Source: Auanema rhodensis (taxonomy: Eukaryota; Nematoda; Chromadorea; Rhabditida; Rhabditidae). Taken from it: a stretch of DNA of 64,000 bases. Below the pieces are notes generated by a model, which was not told the origin of the DNA, did no database searches, and worked only from the letters and a program-made list of their open reading frames with translations. The first letter of the stretch is position 1, and every line of letters begins with the position of its first letter. Positions 27,169-41,131 of the stretch are shown in pieces. Position numbers and translations under genes: made by a program. The stretch lies in the NCBI GenBank assembly GCA_964057225.1, contig CAXKVF010000082.1, positions 248,001 through 312,000 on the forward strand. The letters are read 5' to 3'.

Positions 27169-28576
27169 TAATATGGACATGGGGAATCTAATTTTGAAAA
27201 CCGCATCTCTTTATCTTTCACGTGAAGCGAGTTACATACCGAGTGCACATCACGTGTACATTTAATTAGCATAAATTAAAGTTCACGTAAATTTCAAAGT
27301 CATGGTTACCATGAACCAATATCAATAAAAATTTGTTTTTAGACTAATATGGACATGGGGAATCTAATTTTGAAAACCGCATCTCTTTATCTTTCACGTG
27401 AAGCGAGTTACATACCAAGTGCACATCACGTGTACATTTAATTAGCATAAATTAAAGTTCACGTAAATTTCAAAGTCATGGTTACCATGAACCAATATCA
27501 ATAAAAATTTGTTTTTAGACTAATATGGACATGGGGAATCTAATTTTGAAAACCGCATCTCTTTATCTTTCACGTGAAGCGAGTTACATACCAAGTGCAC
27601 ATCACGTGTACATTTAATTAGCATAAATTAAAGTTCACGTAAATTTCAAAGTCATGGTTACCATGAACCTATATCAATAAAAATTTGTTTTTAGACTAAT
27701 ATGGACATGGGGAATCTAATTTTGAAAACCGCATCTCTTTATCTTTCACGTGAAGCGAGTTACATACCAAGTGCACATCACGTGTACATTTAATTAGCAT
27801 AAATTAAAGTTCACGTAAATTTCAAAGTCATGGTTACCATGAAGCAATATCAATAAAAATTTGTTTTTAGACTAATATGGACATGGGGAATCTAATTTTG
27901 AAAACCGCATCTCTTTATCTTTCACGTGAAGCGAGTTACATACCAAGTGCACATCACGTGTACATTTAATTAGCATAAATTAAAGTTCACGTAAATTTCA
28001 AAGTCATGGTTACCATGAACCAATATCAATAAAAATTTGTTTTTAGACTAATATGGACATGGGGAATCTAATTTTGAAAACCGCATCTCTTTATCTTTCA
28101 CGTGAAGCGAGTTACATACCAAGTGCACATCACGTGTACATTTAATTAGCATAAATTAAAGTTCACGTAAATTTCAAAGTCATGGTTACCATGAACCAAT
28201 ATCAATAAAAATTTGTTTTTAGACTAATATGGACATGGGGAATCTAATTTTGAAAACCGCATCTCTTTATCTTTCACGTGAAGCGAGTTACATACCAAGT
28301 GCACATCACGTGTACATTTAATTAGCATAAATTAAAGTTCACGTAAATTTCAAAGTCATGGTTACCATGAAGCAATATCAATAAAAATTTGTTTTTAGAC
28401 TAATATGGACATGGGGAATCTAATTTTGAAAACCGCATCTCTTTATCTTTCACGTGAAGCGAGTTACATACCAAGTGCACATCACGTGTACATTTAATTA
28501 GCATAAATTAAAGTTCACGTAAATTTCAAAGTCATGGTTACCATGAAGCAATATCAATAAAAATTTGTTTTTAGAC
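27169..28576 (+). repeat. Satellite units m156-m163
   Basis: p73G N, N, T, G, N, N, G, G. Ordinary monomers with no further markers; the T-G-N-N order matches the tract at 18369-24352. Confidence 0.7.
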
Positions 28577-28747
28577 TAATATGGACATGGGGAATCTAAT
28601 TTTGAAAACCGCATCTCTTTATCTTTCACGTGAAGCGAGTTACATACCAAGTGCACATCACGTGTACATTTAATTAGCATAAAGTTCACGTAAATTTCAA
28701 AGTCATGGTTACCATGAACCAATATCAATAAAAATTTGTTTTTAGAC
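28577..28747 (+). repeat. 171-bp monomer m164 with 5-bp deletion
   Basis: After GCAT (p101-104) the unit goes straight to AAAGTTCACG, losing p105-p109. The deletion lies between short AAA repeats, as in replication slippage. It shifts the register of all units to the right and is the only small net length change in the window. Confidence 0.9.
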
Positions 28748-31211
28748 TAATATGGACATGGGGAATCTAATTTTGAAAACCGCATCTCTTTATCTTTCAC
28801 GTGAAGCGAGTTACATACCAAGTGCACATCACGTGTACATTTAATTAGCATAAATTAAAGTTCACGTAAATTTCAAAGTCATGGTTACCATGAACCAATA
28901 TCAATAAAAATTTGTTTTTAGACTAATATGGACATGGGGAATCTAATTTCAAAAACCGCATCTCTTTATCTTTCACGTGAAGCGAGTTACATACCAAGTG
29001 CACATCACGTGTACATTTAATTAGCATAAATTAAAGTTCACGTAAATTTCAAAGTCATGGTTACCATGCACCAATATCAATAAAAATTTGTTTTTAGACT
29101 AATATGGACATGGGGAATCTAATTTTGAAAACCGCATCTCTTTATCTTTCACGTGAAGCGAGTTACATACCGAGGGCACATCACGTGTACATTTAATTAG
29201 CATAAATTAAAGTTCACGTAAATTTCAAAGTCATGGTTACCATGAACCAATATCAATAAAAATTTGTTTTTAGACTAATATGGACATGGGGAATCTAATT
29301 TTGAAAACCGCATCTCTTTATCTTTCACGTGAAGCGAGTTACATACCAAGTGCACAACACGTGTACATTTAATTAGCATAAATTAAAGTTCACGTAAATT
29401 TCAAAGTCATGGTTACCATGAACCAATATCAATAAAAATTTGTTTTTAGACTAATATGGACATGGGGAATCTAATTTTGAAAACCGCATCTCTTTATCTT
29501 TCACGTGAAGCGAGTTACATACCAGGTGCACATCACGTGTACATTTAATTAGCATAAATTAAAGTTCACGTAAATTTCAAAGTCATGGTTACCATGAACC
29601 AATATCAATAAAAATTTGTTTTTAGACTAATATGGACATGGGGAATCTAATTTTGAAAACCGCATCTCTTTATCTTTCACGTGAAGCGAGTTACATACCA
29701 AGTGCACATCACGTGTACATTTAATTAGCATAAATTAAAGTTCACGTAAATTTCAAAGTCATGGTTACCATGCACCAATATCAATAAAAATTTGTTTTTA
29801 GACTAATATGGACATGGGGAATCTAATTTTGAAAACCGCATCTCTTTATCTTTCACGTGAAGCGAGTTACATACCAAGTGCACATCACGTGTACATTTAA
29901 TTAGCATAAATTAAAGTTCACGTAAATTTCAAAGTCATGGTTACCATGAACCAATATCAATAAAAATTTGTTTTTAGACTAATATGGACATGGGGAATCT
30001 AATTTTGAAAACCGCATCTCTTTATCTTTCACGTGAAGCGAGTTACATACCAAGTGCACATCACGTGTACATTTAATTAGCATAAATTAAAGTTCACGTA
30101 AATTTCAAAGTCATGGTTACCATGAACCAATATCAATAAAAATTTGTTTTTAGACTAATATTGACATGGGGAATCTAATTTTGAAAACCGCATCTCTTTA
30201 TCTTTCACGTGAAGCGAGTTACATACCAAGTGCACATCACGTGTACATTTAATTAGCATAAATTAAAGTTCACGTAAATTTCAAAGTCATGGTTACCATG
30301 AACCTATATCAATAAAAATTTGTTTTTAGACTAATATGGACATGGGGAATCTAATTTTGAAAACCGCATCTCTTTATCTTTCACGTGAAGCGAGTTACAT
30401 ACCAAGTGCACATCACGTGTACATTTAATTAGCATAAATTAAAGTTCACGTAAATTTCAAAGTCATGGTTACCATGAAGCAATATCAATAAAAATTTGTT
30501 TTTAGACTAATATGGACATGTGGAATCTAATTTTGAAAACCGCATCTCTTTATCTTTCACGTGAAGCGAGTTACATACCAAGTGCACATCACGTGTACAT
30601 TTAATTAGCATAAATTAAAGTTCACGTAAATTTCAAAGTCATGGTTACCATGAAGCAATATCAATAAAAATTTGTTTTTAGACTAATATGGACATGGGGA
30701 ATCTAATTTTGAAAACCGCATCTCTTTATCTTTCACGTGAAGCGAGTTACATACCAAGTGCACATCACGTGTACATTTAATTAGCATAAATTAAAGTTCA
30801 CGTAAATTTCAAAGTCATGGTTACCATGAAGCAATATCAATAAAAATTTGTTTTTAGACTAATATGGACATGGGGAATCTAATTTTGAAAACCGCATCTC
30901 TTTATCTTTCACGTGAAGCGAGTTACATACCAAGTGCACATCACGTGTACATTTAATTAGCATAAATTAAAGTTCACGTAAATTTCAAAGTCATGGTTAC
31001 CATGAACCAATATCAATAAAAATTTGTTTTTAGACTAATATGGACATGGGGAATCTAATTTTGAAAACCGCATCTCTTTATCTTTCACGTGAAGCGAGTT
31101 ACATACCAAGTGCACATCACGTGTACATTTAATTAGCATAAATTAAAGTTCACGTAAATTTCAAAGTCATGGTTACCATGAACCAATATCAATAAAAATT
31201 TGTTTTTAGAC
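28748..31211 (+). repeat. Satellite units m165-m178, partial alpha-like run
   Basis: N; p27C/p28A C; p73G N (with GAGGGCAC); N; p74G N; C; N; N; T; G; p14T G; G; N; N. The order p27C/p28A, p73G, N, p74G, C echoes the start of block alpha without p128G and p124C, so it may be an older or converted copy. Confidence 0.65.
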
Positions 31212-34200
31212 TAATATGGACATGGGGAATCTAATTTCAAAAACCGCATCTCTTTATCTTTCACGTGAAGCGAGTTACATACCAAGTGCACATCACGTGT
31301 ACATTTAATTAGCATAAATTAAAGTTCACGTAAATTTCAAAGTCATGGTTACCATGCACCAATATCAATAAAAATTTGTTTTTAGACTAATATGGACATG
31401 GGGAATCTAATTTTGAAAACCGCATCTCTTTATCTTTCACGTGAAGCGAGTTACATACCGAGTGCACATCACGTGTACATTTAATTAGCATAAATTAAAG
31501 TTCACGTAAATTTCGAAGTCATGGTTACCATGCACCAATATCAATAAAAATTTGTTTTTAGACTAATATGGACATGGGGAATCTAATTTTGAAAACCGCA
31601 TCTCTTTATCTTTCACGTGAAGCGAGTTACATACCAAGTGCACATCACGTGTACATTTAATTAGCATAAATTAAAGTTCACGTAAATTTCAAAGTCATGG
31701 TTACCATGAACCAATATCAATAAAAATTTGTTTTTAGACTAATATGGACATGGGGAATCTAATTTTGAAAACCGCATCTCTTTATCTTTCACGTGAAGCG
31801 AGTTACATACCAGGTGCACATCACGTGTACATTTAATTAGCATAAATTAAAGTTCACGTAAATTTCAAAGTCATGGTTACCATGAACCAATATCAATAAA
31901 AATTTGTTTTTAGACTAATATGGACATGGAGAATCTAATTTTGAAAACCGCATCTCTTTATCTTTCACGTGAAGCGAGTTACATACCAAGTGCACATCAC
32001 GTGTACATTTAATTAGCATAAATTAAAGTTCACGTAAACTTCAAAGTCATGGTTACCATGCACCAATATCAATAAAAATTTGTTTTTAGACTAATATGGA
32101 CATGGGGAATCTAATTTTGAAAACCGCATCTCTTTATCTTTCACGTGAAGCGAGTTACATACCAAGTGCACATCACGTGTACATTTAATTAGCATAAATT
32201 AAAGTTCACGTAAATTTCAAAGTCATGGTTACCATGAACCAATATCAATAAAAATTTGTTTTTAGACTAATATGGACATGGGGAATCTAATTTTGAAAAC
32301 CGCATCTCTTTATCTTTCACGTGAAGCGAGTTACATACCAAGTGCACATCACGTGTACATTTAATTAGCATAAATTAAAGTTCACGTAAATTTCAAAGTC
32401 ATGGTTACCATGCACCAATATCAATAAAAATTTGTTTTTAGACTAATATGGACATGGGGAATCTAATTTTGAAAACCGCATCTCTTTATCTTTCACGTGA
32501 AGCGAGTTACATACCAAGTGCACATCACGTGTACATTTAATTAGCATAAATTAAAGTTCACGTAAATTTCAAAGTCATGGTTACCATGAACCAATATCAA
32601 TAAAAATTTGTTTTTAGATTAATATGGACATGGGGAATCTAATTTTGAAAACCGCATCTCTTTATCTTTCACGTGAAGCGAGTTACATACCAAGTGCACA
32701 TCACGTGTACATTTAATTAGCATAAATTAAAGTTCACGTAAATTTCAAAGTCATGGTTACCATGCACCAATATCAATAAAAATTTGTTTTTAGACTAATA
32801 TGGACATGGGGAATTTAATTTTGAAAACCGCATCTCTTTATCTTTCACGTGAAGCGAGTTACATACCAAGTGCACATCACGTGTACATTTAATTAGCATA
32901 AATTAAAGTTCACGTAAATTTCAAAGTCATGGTTACCATGAAGCAATATCAATAAAAATTTGTTTTTAGACTAATATGGACATGGGGAATCTAATTTTGA
33001 AAACCGCATCTCTTTATCTTTCACGTGAAGCGAGTTACATACCAAGTGCACATCACGTGTACATTTAATTAGCATGAATTAAAGTTCACGTAAATTTCAA
33101 AGTCATGGTTACCATGCACCAATATCAATAAAAATTTGTTTTTAGACTAATATGGACATGGGGAATCTAATTTTGAAAACCGCATCTCTTTATCTTTCAC
33201 GTGAAGCGAGTTACATACCAAGTGCACATCACGTGTACATTTAATTAGCATAAATTAAAGTTCACGTAAATTTCAAAGTCATGGTTACCATGCACCAATA
33301 TCAATAAAAATTTGTTTTTAGACTAATATGGACATGGGGAATCTAATTTTGAAAACCGCATCTCTTTATCTTTCACGTGAAGCGAGTTACATACCAAGTG
33401 CACATCACGTGTACATTTAATTAGCATAAATTAAAGTTCACGTAAATTTCAAAGTCATGGTTACCATGAACCTATATCAATAAAAATTTGTTTTTAGACT
33501 AATATGGACATGGGGAATCTAATTTTGAAAACCGCAGCTCTTTATCTTTCACGTGAAGCGAGTTACATACCAAGTGCACATCACGTGTACATTTAATTAG
33601 CATAAATTAAAGTTCACGTAAATTTCAAAGTCATGGTTACCATGAAGCAATATCAATAAAAATTTGTTTTTAGACTAATATGGACATGGGGAATCTAATT
33701 TTCTAATGAAGCAATATCAATAAAAATTTGTTTTTAGACTAATATGGACATGGGGAATCTAATTTTGAAAACCGCATCTCTTTATCTTTCACGTGAAGCG
33801 AGTTACATACCAAGTGCACATCACGTGTACATTTAATTAGCATGAATTAAAGTTCACGTAAATTTCAAAGTCATGGTTACCATGCACCAATATCAATAAA
33901 AATTTGTTTTTAGACTAATATGGACATGGGGAATCTAATTTTGAAAACCGCATCTCTTTATCTTTCACGTGAAGCGAGTTACATACCAAGTGCACATCAC
34001 GTGTACATTTAATTAGCATAAATTAGTGTTCACGTAAATTTCAAAGTCATGGTTACCATGAACCAATATCAATAAAAATTTGTTGTTAGACTAATATGGA
34101 CATGGGGAATCTAATTTTGAAAACCGCATCTCTTTATCTTTCACGTGAAGCGAGTTACATACCAAGTGCACATCACGTGTACATTTAATTAGCATAAATT

Positions 34201-35147
34201 AAAGTTCACGTAAATTTCAAAGTCATGGTTACCATGCACCAATATCAATAAAAATTTGTTTTTAGACTAATATGGACATGGGGAATCTAATTTTGAAAAC
34301 CGCATTTCTTTATCTTCCACGTGAAGCGAGTTACATACCAAGTGCCCATCACGTGTACATTTAATTAGCATAAATTAAAGTTCACGTAAAATTCAAAGTC
34401 ATGGTTACCATGCACCAATATCAATAAAAATTTGTTTTTAGACTAATATGGACATGGAGAATCTAATTTTGAAAACCGCATCTCTTTATCTTTCACGTGA
34501 AGCGAGTTACATACCAAGTGCACATCACGTGTACATTTAATTAGCATAAATTAAAGTTCACGTAAATTTCAAAGTCATGGTTACCATGAACCAATATCAA
34601 TAAAAATTTGTTTTTAGACTAATATGGACATGGGGAATCTAATTTTGGAAACCGCATCTCTTTATCTTTCACGTGAAGCGAGTTACATACCAAGTGCACA
34701 TCACGTGTACATTTAATTAGCATAAATTAAAGTTCACGTAAATTTCAAAGTCATGGTTACCATGAACCAATATCAATAAAAATTTGTTTTTAGACTAATA
34801 TGGACATGGGGAATCTAATTTTGAAAACCGCATCTCTTTATCTTTCACGTGAAGCGAGTTACATACCAAGAGCACATCACGTGTACATTTAATTAGCATA
34901 AATTAAAGTTCACGTAAATTTCAAAGTCATGGTTACCATGAACCAATATCAATAAAAATTTGTTTTTAGACTAATATGGACATGGGGAATCTAATTTTGA
35001 AAACCGCATCTCTTTATCTTTCACGTGAAGCGAGTTACATACCAAGTGCACATCACGTGTACATTTAATTAGCATAAATTAAAGTTCACGTAAATTTCAA
35101 AGTCATGGTTACCATGAAGCAATATCAATAAAAATTTGTTTTTAGAC
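31212..35147 (+). repeat. Block alpha, copy 2, shortened (m179-m201)
   Basis: Follows alpha copy 1 marker by marker: p27C/p28A C, p73G/p128G C, N, p74G N, p124C C, N, C, N, C, p20T G, p105G C, C, T, G, 64-bp unit, p105G C, p111G/p112T/p170G N, C, p39T/p50C/p124A C, p15A N, p29G N, CAAGAGCAC N, G. Four internal losses of whole monomers are visible relative to copy 1: m77-m87, m91-m95, m98-m99, and one at m103/m104. Offset falls from 20,123 bp at the start to 16,779 bp at the end. Confidence 0.82.
33676..33739 (+). repeat. Truncated 64-bp monomer m193, same junction as m89
   Basis: p1-p27, CTA, p143-p176, identical in structure to 15489-15552, and preceded by the same ordered units (p20T G, p105G C, C, T, G). 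The shared breakpoint and filler make one deletion followed by segmental duplication far likelier than two events. Confidence 0.92.
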
Positions 35148-38100
35148 TAATATGGACATGGGGAATCTAATTTTGAAAACCGCATCTCTTTATCTTTCAC
35201 GTGAAGCGAGTTACATACCAAGTGCACATCACGTGTACATTTAATTAGCATAAATTAAAGTTCACGTAAATTTCAAAGTCATGGTTACCATGAAGCAATA
35301 TCAATAAAAATTTGTTTTTAGACTAATATGGACATGGGGAATCTAATTTTGAAAACCGCATCTCTTTATCTTTCACGTGAAGCGAGTTACATACCAAGTG
35401 CACATCACGTGTACATTTAATTAGCATAAATTAAAGTTCACGTAAATTTCAAAGTCATGGTTACCATGAACCAATATCAATAAAAATTTGTTTTTAGACT
35501 AATATGGACATGGGGAATCTAATTTTGAAAACCGCATCTCTTTATCTTTCACGTGAAGCGAGTTACATACCAAGTGCACATCACGTGTACATTTAATTAG
35601 CATAAATTAAAGTTCACGTAAATTTCAAAGTCATGGTTACCATGAACCAATATCAATAAAAATTTGTTTTTAGACTAATATGGACATGGGGAATCTAATT
35701 TTAAAAACCGCATCTCTTTATCTTTCACGTGAAGCGAGTTACATACCAAGTGCACATCACGTGTACATTTAATTAGCATAAATTAAAGTTCACGTAAATT
35801 TCAAAGTCATGGTTACCATGCACCAATATCAATAAAAATTTGTTTTTAGACTAATATGGACATGGGGAATCTAATTTTGAAAACCGCATCTCTTTATCTT
35901 TCACGTGAAGCGAGTTACATACCGAGTGCACATCACGTGTACATTTAATTAGCATAAATTAAAGTTCACGTAAATTTCAAAGTCATGGTTACCATGAACC
36001 AATATCAATAAAAATTTGTTTTTAGACTAATATGGACATGGGGAATCTAATTTTGAAAACCGCATCTCTTTATCTTTCACGTGAAGCGAGTTACATACCG
36101 AGTACACATCACGTGTACATTTAATTAGCATAAATTAAAGTTCACGTAAATTTCAAAGTCATGGTTACCATGAACCAATATCAATAAAAATTTGTTTTTA
36201 GACTAATATGGACATGGGGAATCTAATTTTGAAAACCGCATTTCTTTATCTTTCACGTGAAGCGAGTTACATACCAAGTGCACATCACGTGTACATTTAA
36301 TTAGCATAAATTAAAGTTCACGTAAATTTCAAAGTCATGGTTACCATGCACCAATATCAATAAAAATTTGTTTTTAGACTAATATGGACATGGGGAATCT
36401 AATTTTGAAAACCGCATCTCTTTATCTTTCACGTGAAGCGAGTTACATACCAAGTGCACATCACGTGTACATTTAATTAGCATAAATTAAAGTTCACGTA
36501 AATTTCAAAGTCATGGTTACCATGAACCAATATCAATAAAAATTTGTTTTTAGACTAATATGGACATGGGGAATCTAATTTTGAAAACCGCATCTCTTTA
36601 TCTTTCACGTGAAGCGAGTTACATACCAAGTGCACATCACGTGTACATTTAATTAGCATAAATTAAAGTTCACGTAAATTTCAAAGTCATGGTTACCATG
36701 AACCAATATCAATAAAAATTTGTTTTTAGACTAATATGGACATGGGGAATCTAATTTTGAAAACCGCATCTCTTTATCTTTCACGTGAAGCGAGTTACAT
36801 ACCGAGTGCACATCACGTGTACATTTAATTAGCATAAATTAAAGTTCACGTAAATTTCAAAGTCATGGTTACCATGAAGCAATATCAATAAAAATTTGTT
36901 TTTAGACTAATATGGACATGGGGAATCTAATTTTGAAAACCGCATCTCTTTATCTTTCACGTGAAGCGAGTTACATACCAAGTGCACATCACGTGTACAT
37001 TTAATTAGCATAAATTAAAGTTCACGTAAATTTCAAAGTCATGGTTACCATGAACCAATATCAATAAAAATTTGTTTTTAGACTAATATGGACATGGGGA
37101 ATCTAATTTTAAAAACCGCATCTCTTTATCTTTCACGTGAAGCGAGTTACATACCAAGTGCACATCACGTGTACATTTAATTAGCATAAATTAAAGTTCA
37201 CGTAAATTTCAAAGTCATGGTTACCATGCACCAATATCAATAAAAATTTGTTTTTAGACTAATATGGACATGGGGAATCTAATTTTGAAAACCGCATCTC
37301 TTTATCTTTCACGTGAAGCGAGTTACATACCGAGTGCACATCACGTGTACATTTAATTAGCATAAATTAAAGTTCACGTAAATTTCAAAGTCATGGTTAC
37401 CATGAACCAATATCAATAAAAATTTGTTTTTAGACTAATATGGACATGGGGAATCTAATTTTGAAAACCGCATCTCTTTATCTTTCACGTGAAGCGAGTT
37501 ACATACCGAGTGCACATCACGTGTACATTTAATTAGCATAAATTAAAGTTCACGTAAATTTCAAAGTCATGGTTACCATGAACCAATATCAATAAAAATT
37601 TGTTTTTAGACTAATATGGACATGGGGAATCTAATTTTGAAAACCGCATTTCTTTATCTTTCACGTGAAGCGAGTTACATACCAAGTGCACATCACGTGT
37701 ACATTTAATTAGCATAAATTAAAGTTCACGTAAATTTCAAAGTCATGGTTACCATGCACCAATATCAATAAAAATTTGTTTTTAGACTAATATGGACATG
37801 GGGAATCTAATTTTGAAAACCGCATCTCTTTATCTTTCACGTGAAGCGAGTTACATACCAAGTGCACATCACGTGTACATTTAATTAGCATAAATTAAAG
37901 TTCACGTAAATTTCAAAGTCATGGTTACCATGAACCAATATCAATAAAAATTTGTTTTTAGACTAATATGGACATGGGGAATCTAATTTTGAAAACCGCA
38001 TCTGTTTATCTTTCACGTGAAGCGAGTTACATACCGAGTGCACATCACGTGTACATTTAATTAGCATAAATTAAAGTTCACGTAAATTTCAAAGTCATGG

Positions 38101-38491
38101 TTACCATGAACCAATATCAATAAAAATTTGTTTTTAGACTAATATGGACATGGGGAATCTAATTTTGAAAACCGCATTTCTTTATCTTTCACGTGAAGCG
38201 AGTTACATACCAAGTGCACATCACGTGTACATTTAATTAGCATAAATTAAAGTTCACGTAAATTTCAAAGTCATGGTTACCATGCACCAATATCAATAAA
38301 AATTTGTTTTTAGACTAATATGGACATGGGGAATCTAATTTTGAAAACCGCATCTCTTTATCTTTCACGTGAAGCGAGTTACATACCAAGTGCACATCAC
38401 GTGTACATTTAATTAGCATAAATTAAAGTTCACGTAAATTTCAAAGTCATGGTTACCATGAACCAATATCAATAAAAATTTGTTTTTAGAC
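35148..38491 (+). repeat. 8-monomer repeat and derived trimer (m202-m220)
   Basis: After G N N, the run p28A C, p73G N, p73G N, p39T C, N starts at 35676 and again at 37084, 1408 bp (8 monomers) later. Within the second copy p73G N, p39T C, N is doubled (37436-37963 and 37964-38491). m207 also has GAGTACAC and m218 TCTGTTT, both private. The p28A, p73G, p39T order recurs at 54129-54656 after alpha copy 3. Confidence 0.75.
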
Positions 38492-41131
38492 TAATATGGA
38501 CATGGGGAATCTAATTTTGAAAACCGCATCTCTTTATCTTTCACGTGAAGCGAGTTACATACCAAGTGCACATCACGTGTACATTTAATTAGCATAAATT
38601 AAAGTTCACGTAAATTTCAAAGTCATGGTTACCATGAACCAATATCACTAAAAATTTGTTTTTAGACTAATATGGACATGGGGAATCTAATTTTGAAAAC
38701 CGCATCTCTTTATCTTTCACGTGAAGCGAGTTACATACCAAGTGCACATCACGTGTACATTTAATTAGCATAAATTAAAGTTCACGTAAACTTCAAAGTC
38801 ATGGTTACCATGAAGCAATATCAATAAAAATTTGTTTTTAGACTAATATGGACATGGGGAATCTAATTTTGAAAACCGCATCTCTTTATCTTTCACGTGA
38901 AGCGAGTTACATACCAAGTGCACATCACGTGTACATTTAATTAGCATAAATTAAAGTTCACGTAAATTTCAAAGTCATGGTTACCATGAACCAATATCAA
39001 TAAAAATTTGTTTTTAGACTAATATGGACATGGGGAATCTAATTTTGAAAACCGCATCTCTTTATCTTTCACGTGAAGCGAGTTACATACCAAGTGCACA
39101 TCACGTGTACATTTAATTAGCATAAATTAAAGTTCACGTAAATTTCAAAGTCATGGTTACCATGCACCAATATCAATAAAAATTTGTTTTTAGACTAATA
39201 TGGACATGGGGAATCTAATTTTGAAAACCGCATCTCTTTATCTTTCACGTGAAGCGAGTTACATACCAAGTGCACATCACGTGTACATTTAATTAGCATA
39301 AATTAAAGTTCACGTAAATTTCAAAGTCATGGTTACCATGAACCAATATCAATAAAAATTTGTTTTTAGACTAATATGGACATGGGGAATCTAATTTTGA
39401 AAACCGCATCTCTTTATCTTTCACGTGAAGCGAGTTACATACCAAGTGCACATCACGTGTACATTTAATTAGCATAAATTAAAGTTCACGTAAATTTCAA
39501 AGTCATGGTTACCATGAACCAATATCAATAAAAATTTGTTTTTAGACTAATATGGACATGGGGAATCTAATTTTGAAAACCGCATCTCTTTATCTTTCAC
39601 GTGAAGCGAGTTACATACCAAGTGCACATCACGTGTACATTTAATTAGCATAAATTAAAGTTCACGTAAATTTCAAAGTCATGGTTACCATGAAGCAATA
39701 TCAATAAAAATTTGTTTTTAGACTAATATGGACATGGGGAATCTAATTTTGAAAACCGCATCTCTTTATCTTTCACGTGAAGCGAGTTACATACCAAGTG
39801 CACATCACGTGTACATTTAATTAGCATGAATTAAAGTTCACGTAAATTTCAAAGTCATGGTTACCATGCACCAATATCAATAAAAATTTGTTTTTAGACT
39901 AATATGGACATGGGGAATCTAATTTTGAAAACCGCATCTCTTTATCTTTCACTTGAAGCGAGTTACATACCAAGTGCACATCACGTGTACATTTAATTAG
40001 CATAAATTAAAGTTCACGTAAATTTCAAAGTCATGGTTACCATGAACCAATATCAATAAAAATTTGTTTTTAGACTAATATGGACATGGGGAATCTAATT
40101 TTGAAAACCGCATCTCTTTATCTTTCACGTGAAGCGAGTTACATACCAAGTGCACATCACGTGTACATTTAATTAGCATAAATTAAAGTTCACGTAAATT
40201 TCAAAGTCATGGTTACCATGAAGCAATATCAATAAAAATTTGTTTTTAGACTAATATGGACATGGGGAATCTAATTTTGAAAACCGCATCTCTTTATCTT
40301 TCACGTGAAGCGAGTTACATACCAAGTGCACATCACGTGTACATTTAATTAGCATAAATTAAAGTTCACGTAAATTTCAAAGTCATGGTTACCATGAACC
40401 AATATCAATAAAAATTTGTTTTTAGACTAATATGGACATGGGGAATCTAATTTTGAAAACCGCATCTCTTTATCTTTCACGTGAAGCGAGTTACATACCA
40501 AGTGCACATCACGTGTACATTTAATTAGCATAAATTAAAGTTCACGTAAATTTCAAAGTCATGGTTACCATGCACCAATATCAATAAAAATTTGTTTTTA
40601 GACTAATATGGACATGGGGAATCTAATTTTGAAAACCGCATCTCTTTATCTTTCACGTGAAGCGAGTTACATACCAAGTGCACATCACGTGTACATTTAA
40701 TTAGCATAAATTAAAGTTCACGTAAATTTCAAAGTCATGGTTACCATGAACCAATATCAATAAAAATTTGTTTTTAGACTAATATGGACATGGGGAATCT
40801 AATTTTGAAAACCGCATCTCTTTATCTTTCACGTGAAGCGAGTTACATACCAAGTGCACATCACGTGTACATTTAATTAGCATAAATTAAAGTTCACGTA
40901 AATTTCAAAGTCATGGTTACCATGCACCAATATCAATAAAAATTTGTTTTTAGACTAATATGGACATGGGGAATCTAATTTTGAAAACCGCATCTCTTTA
41001 TCTTTCACGTGAAGCGAGTTACATACCAAGTGCACATCACGTGTACATTTAATTAGCATAAATTAAAGTTCACGTAAATTTCAAAGTCATGGTTACCATG
41101 AACCAATATCAATAAAAATTTGTTTTTAGAC
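38492..41131 (+). repeat. Satellite units m221-m235, first p157C unit
   Basis: m221 is the first unit with p157C (base 38648), followed by p124C G in m222. The rest are N, C, N, N, G, p105G C, N (p54T, CACTTGAAG), G, N, C, N, C, N. The C/N alternation at the right end leads into block beta. Confidence 0.7.
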
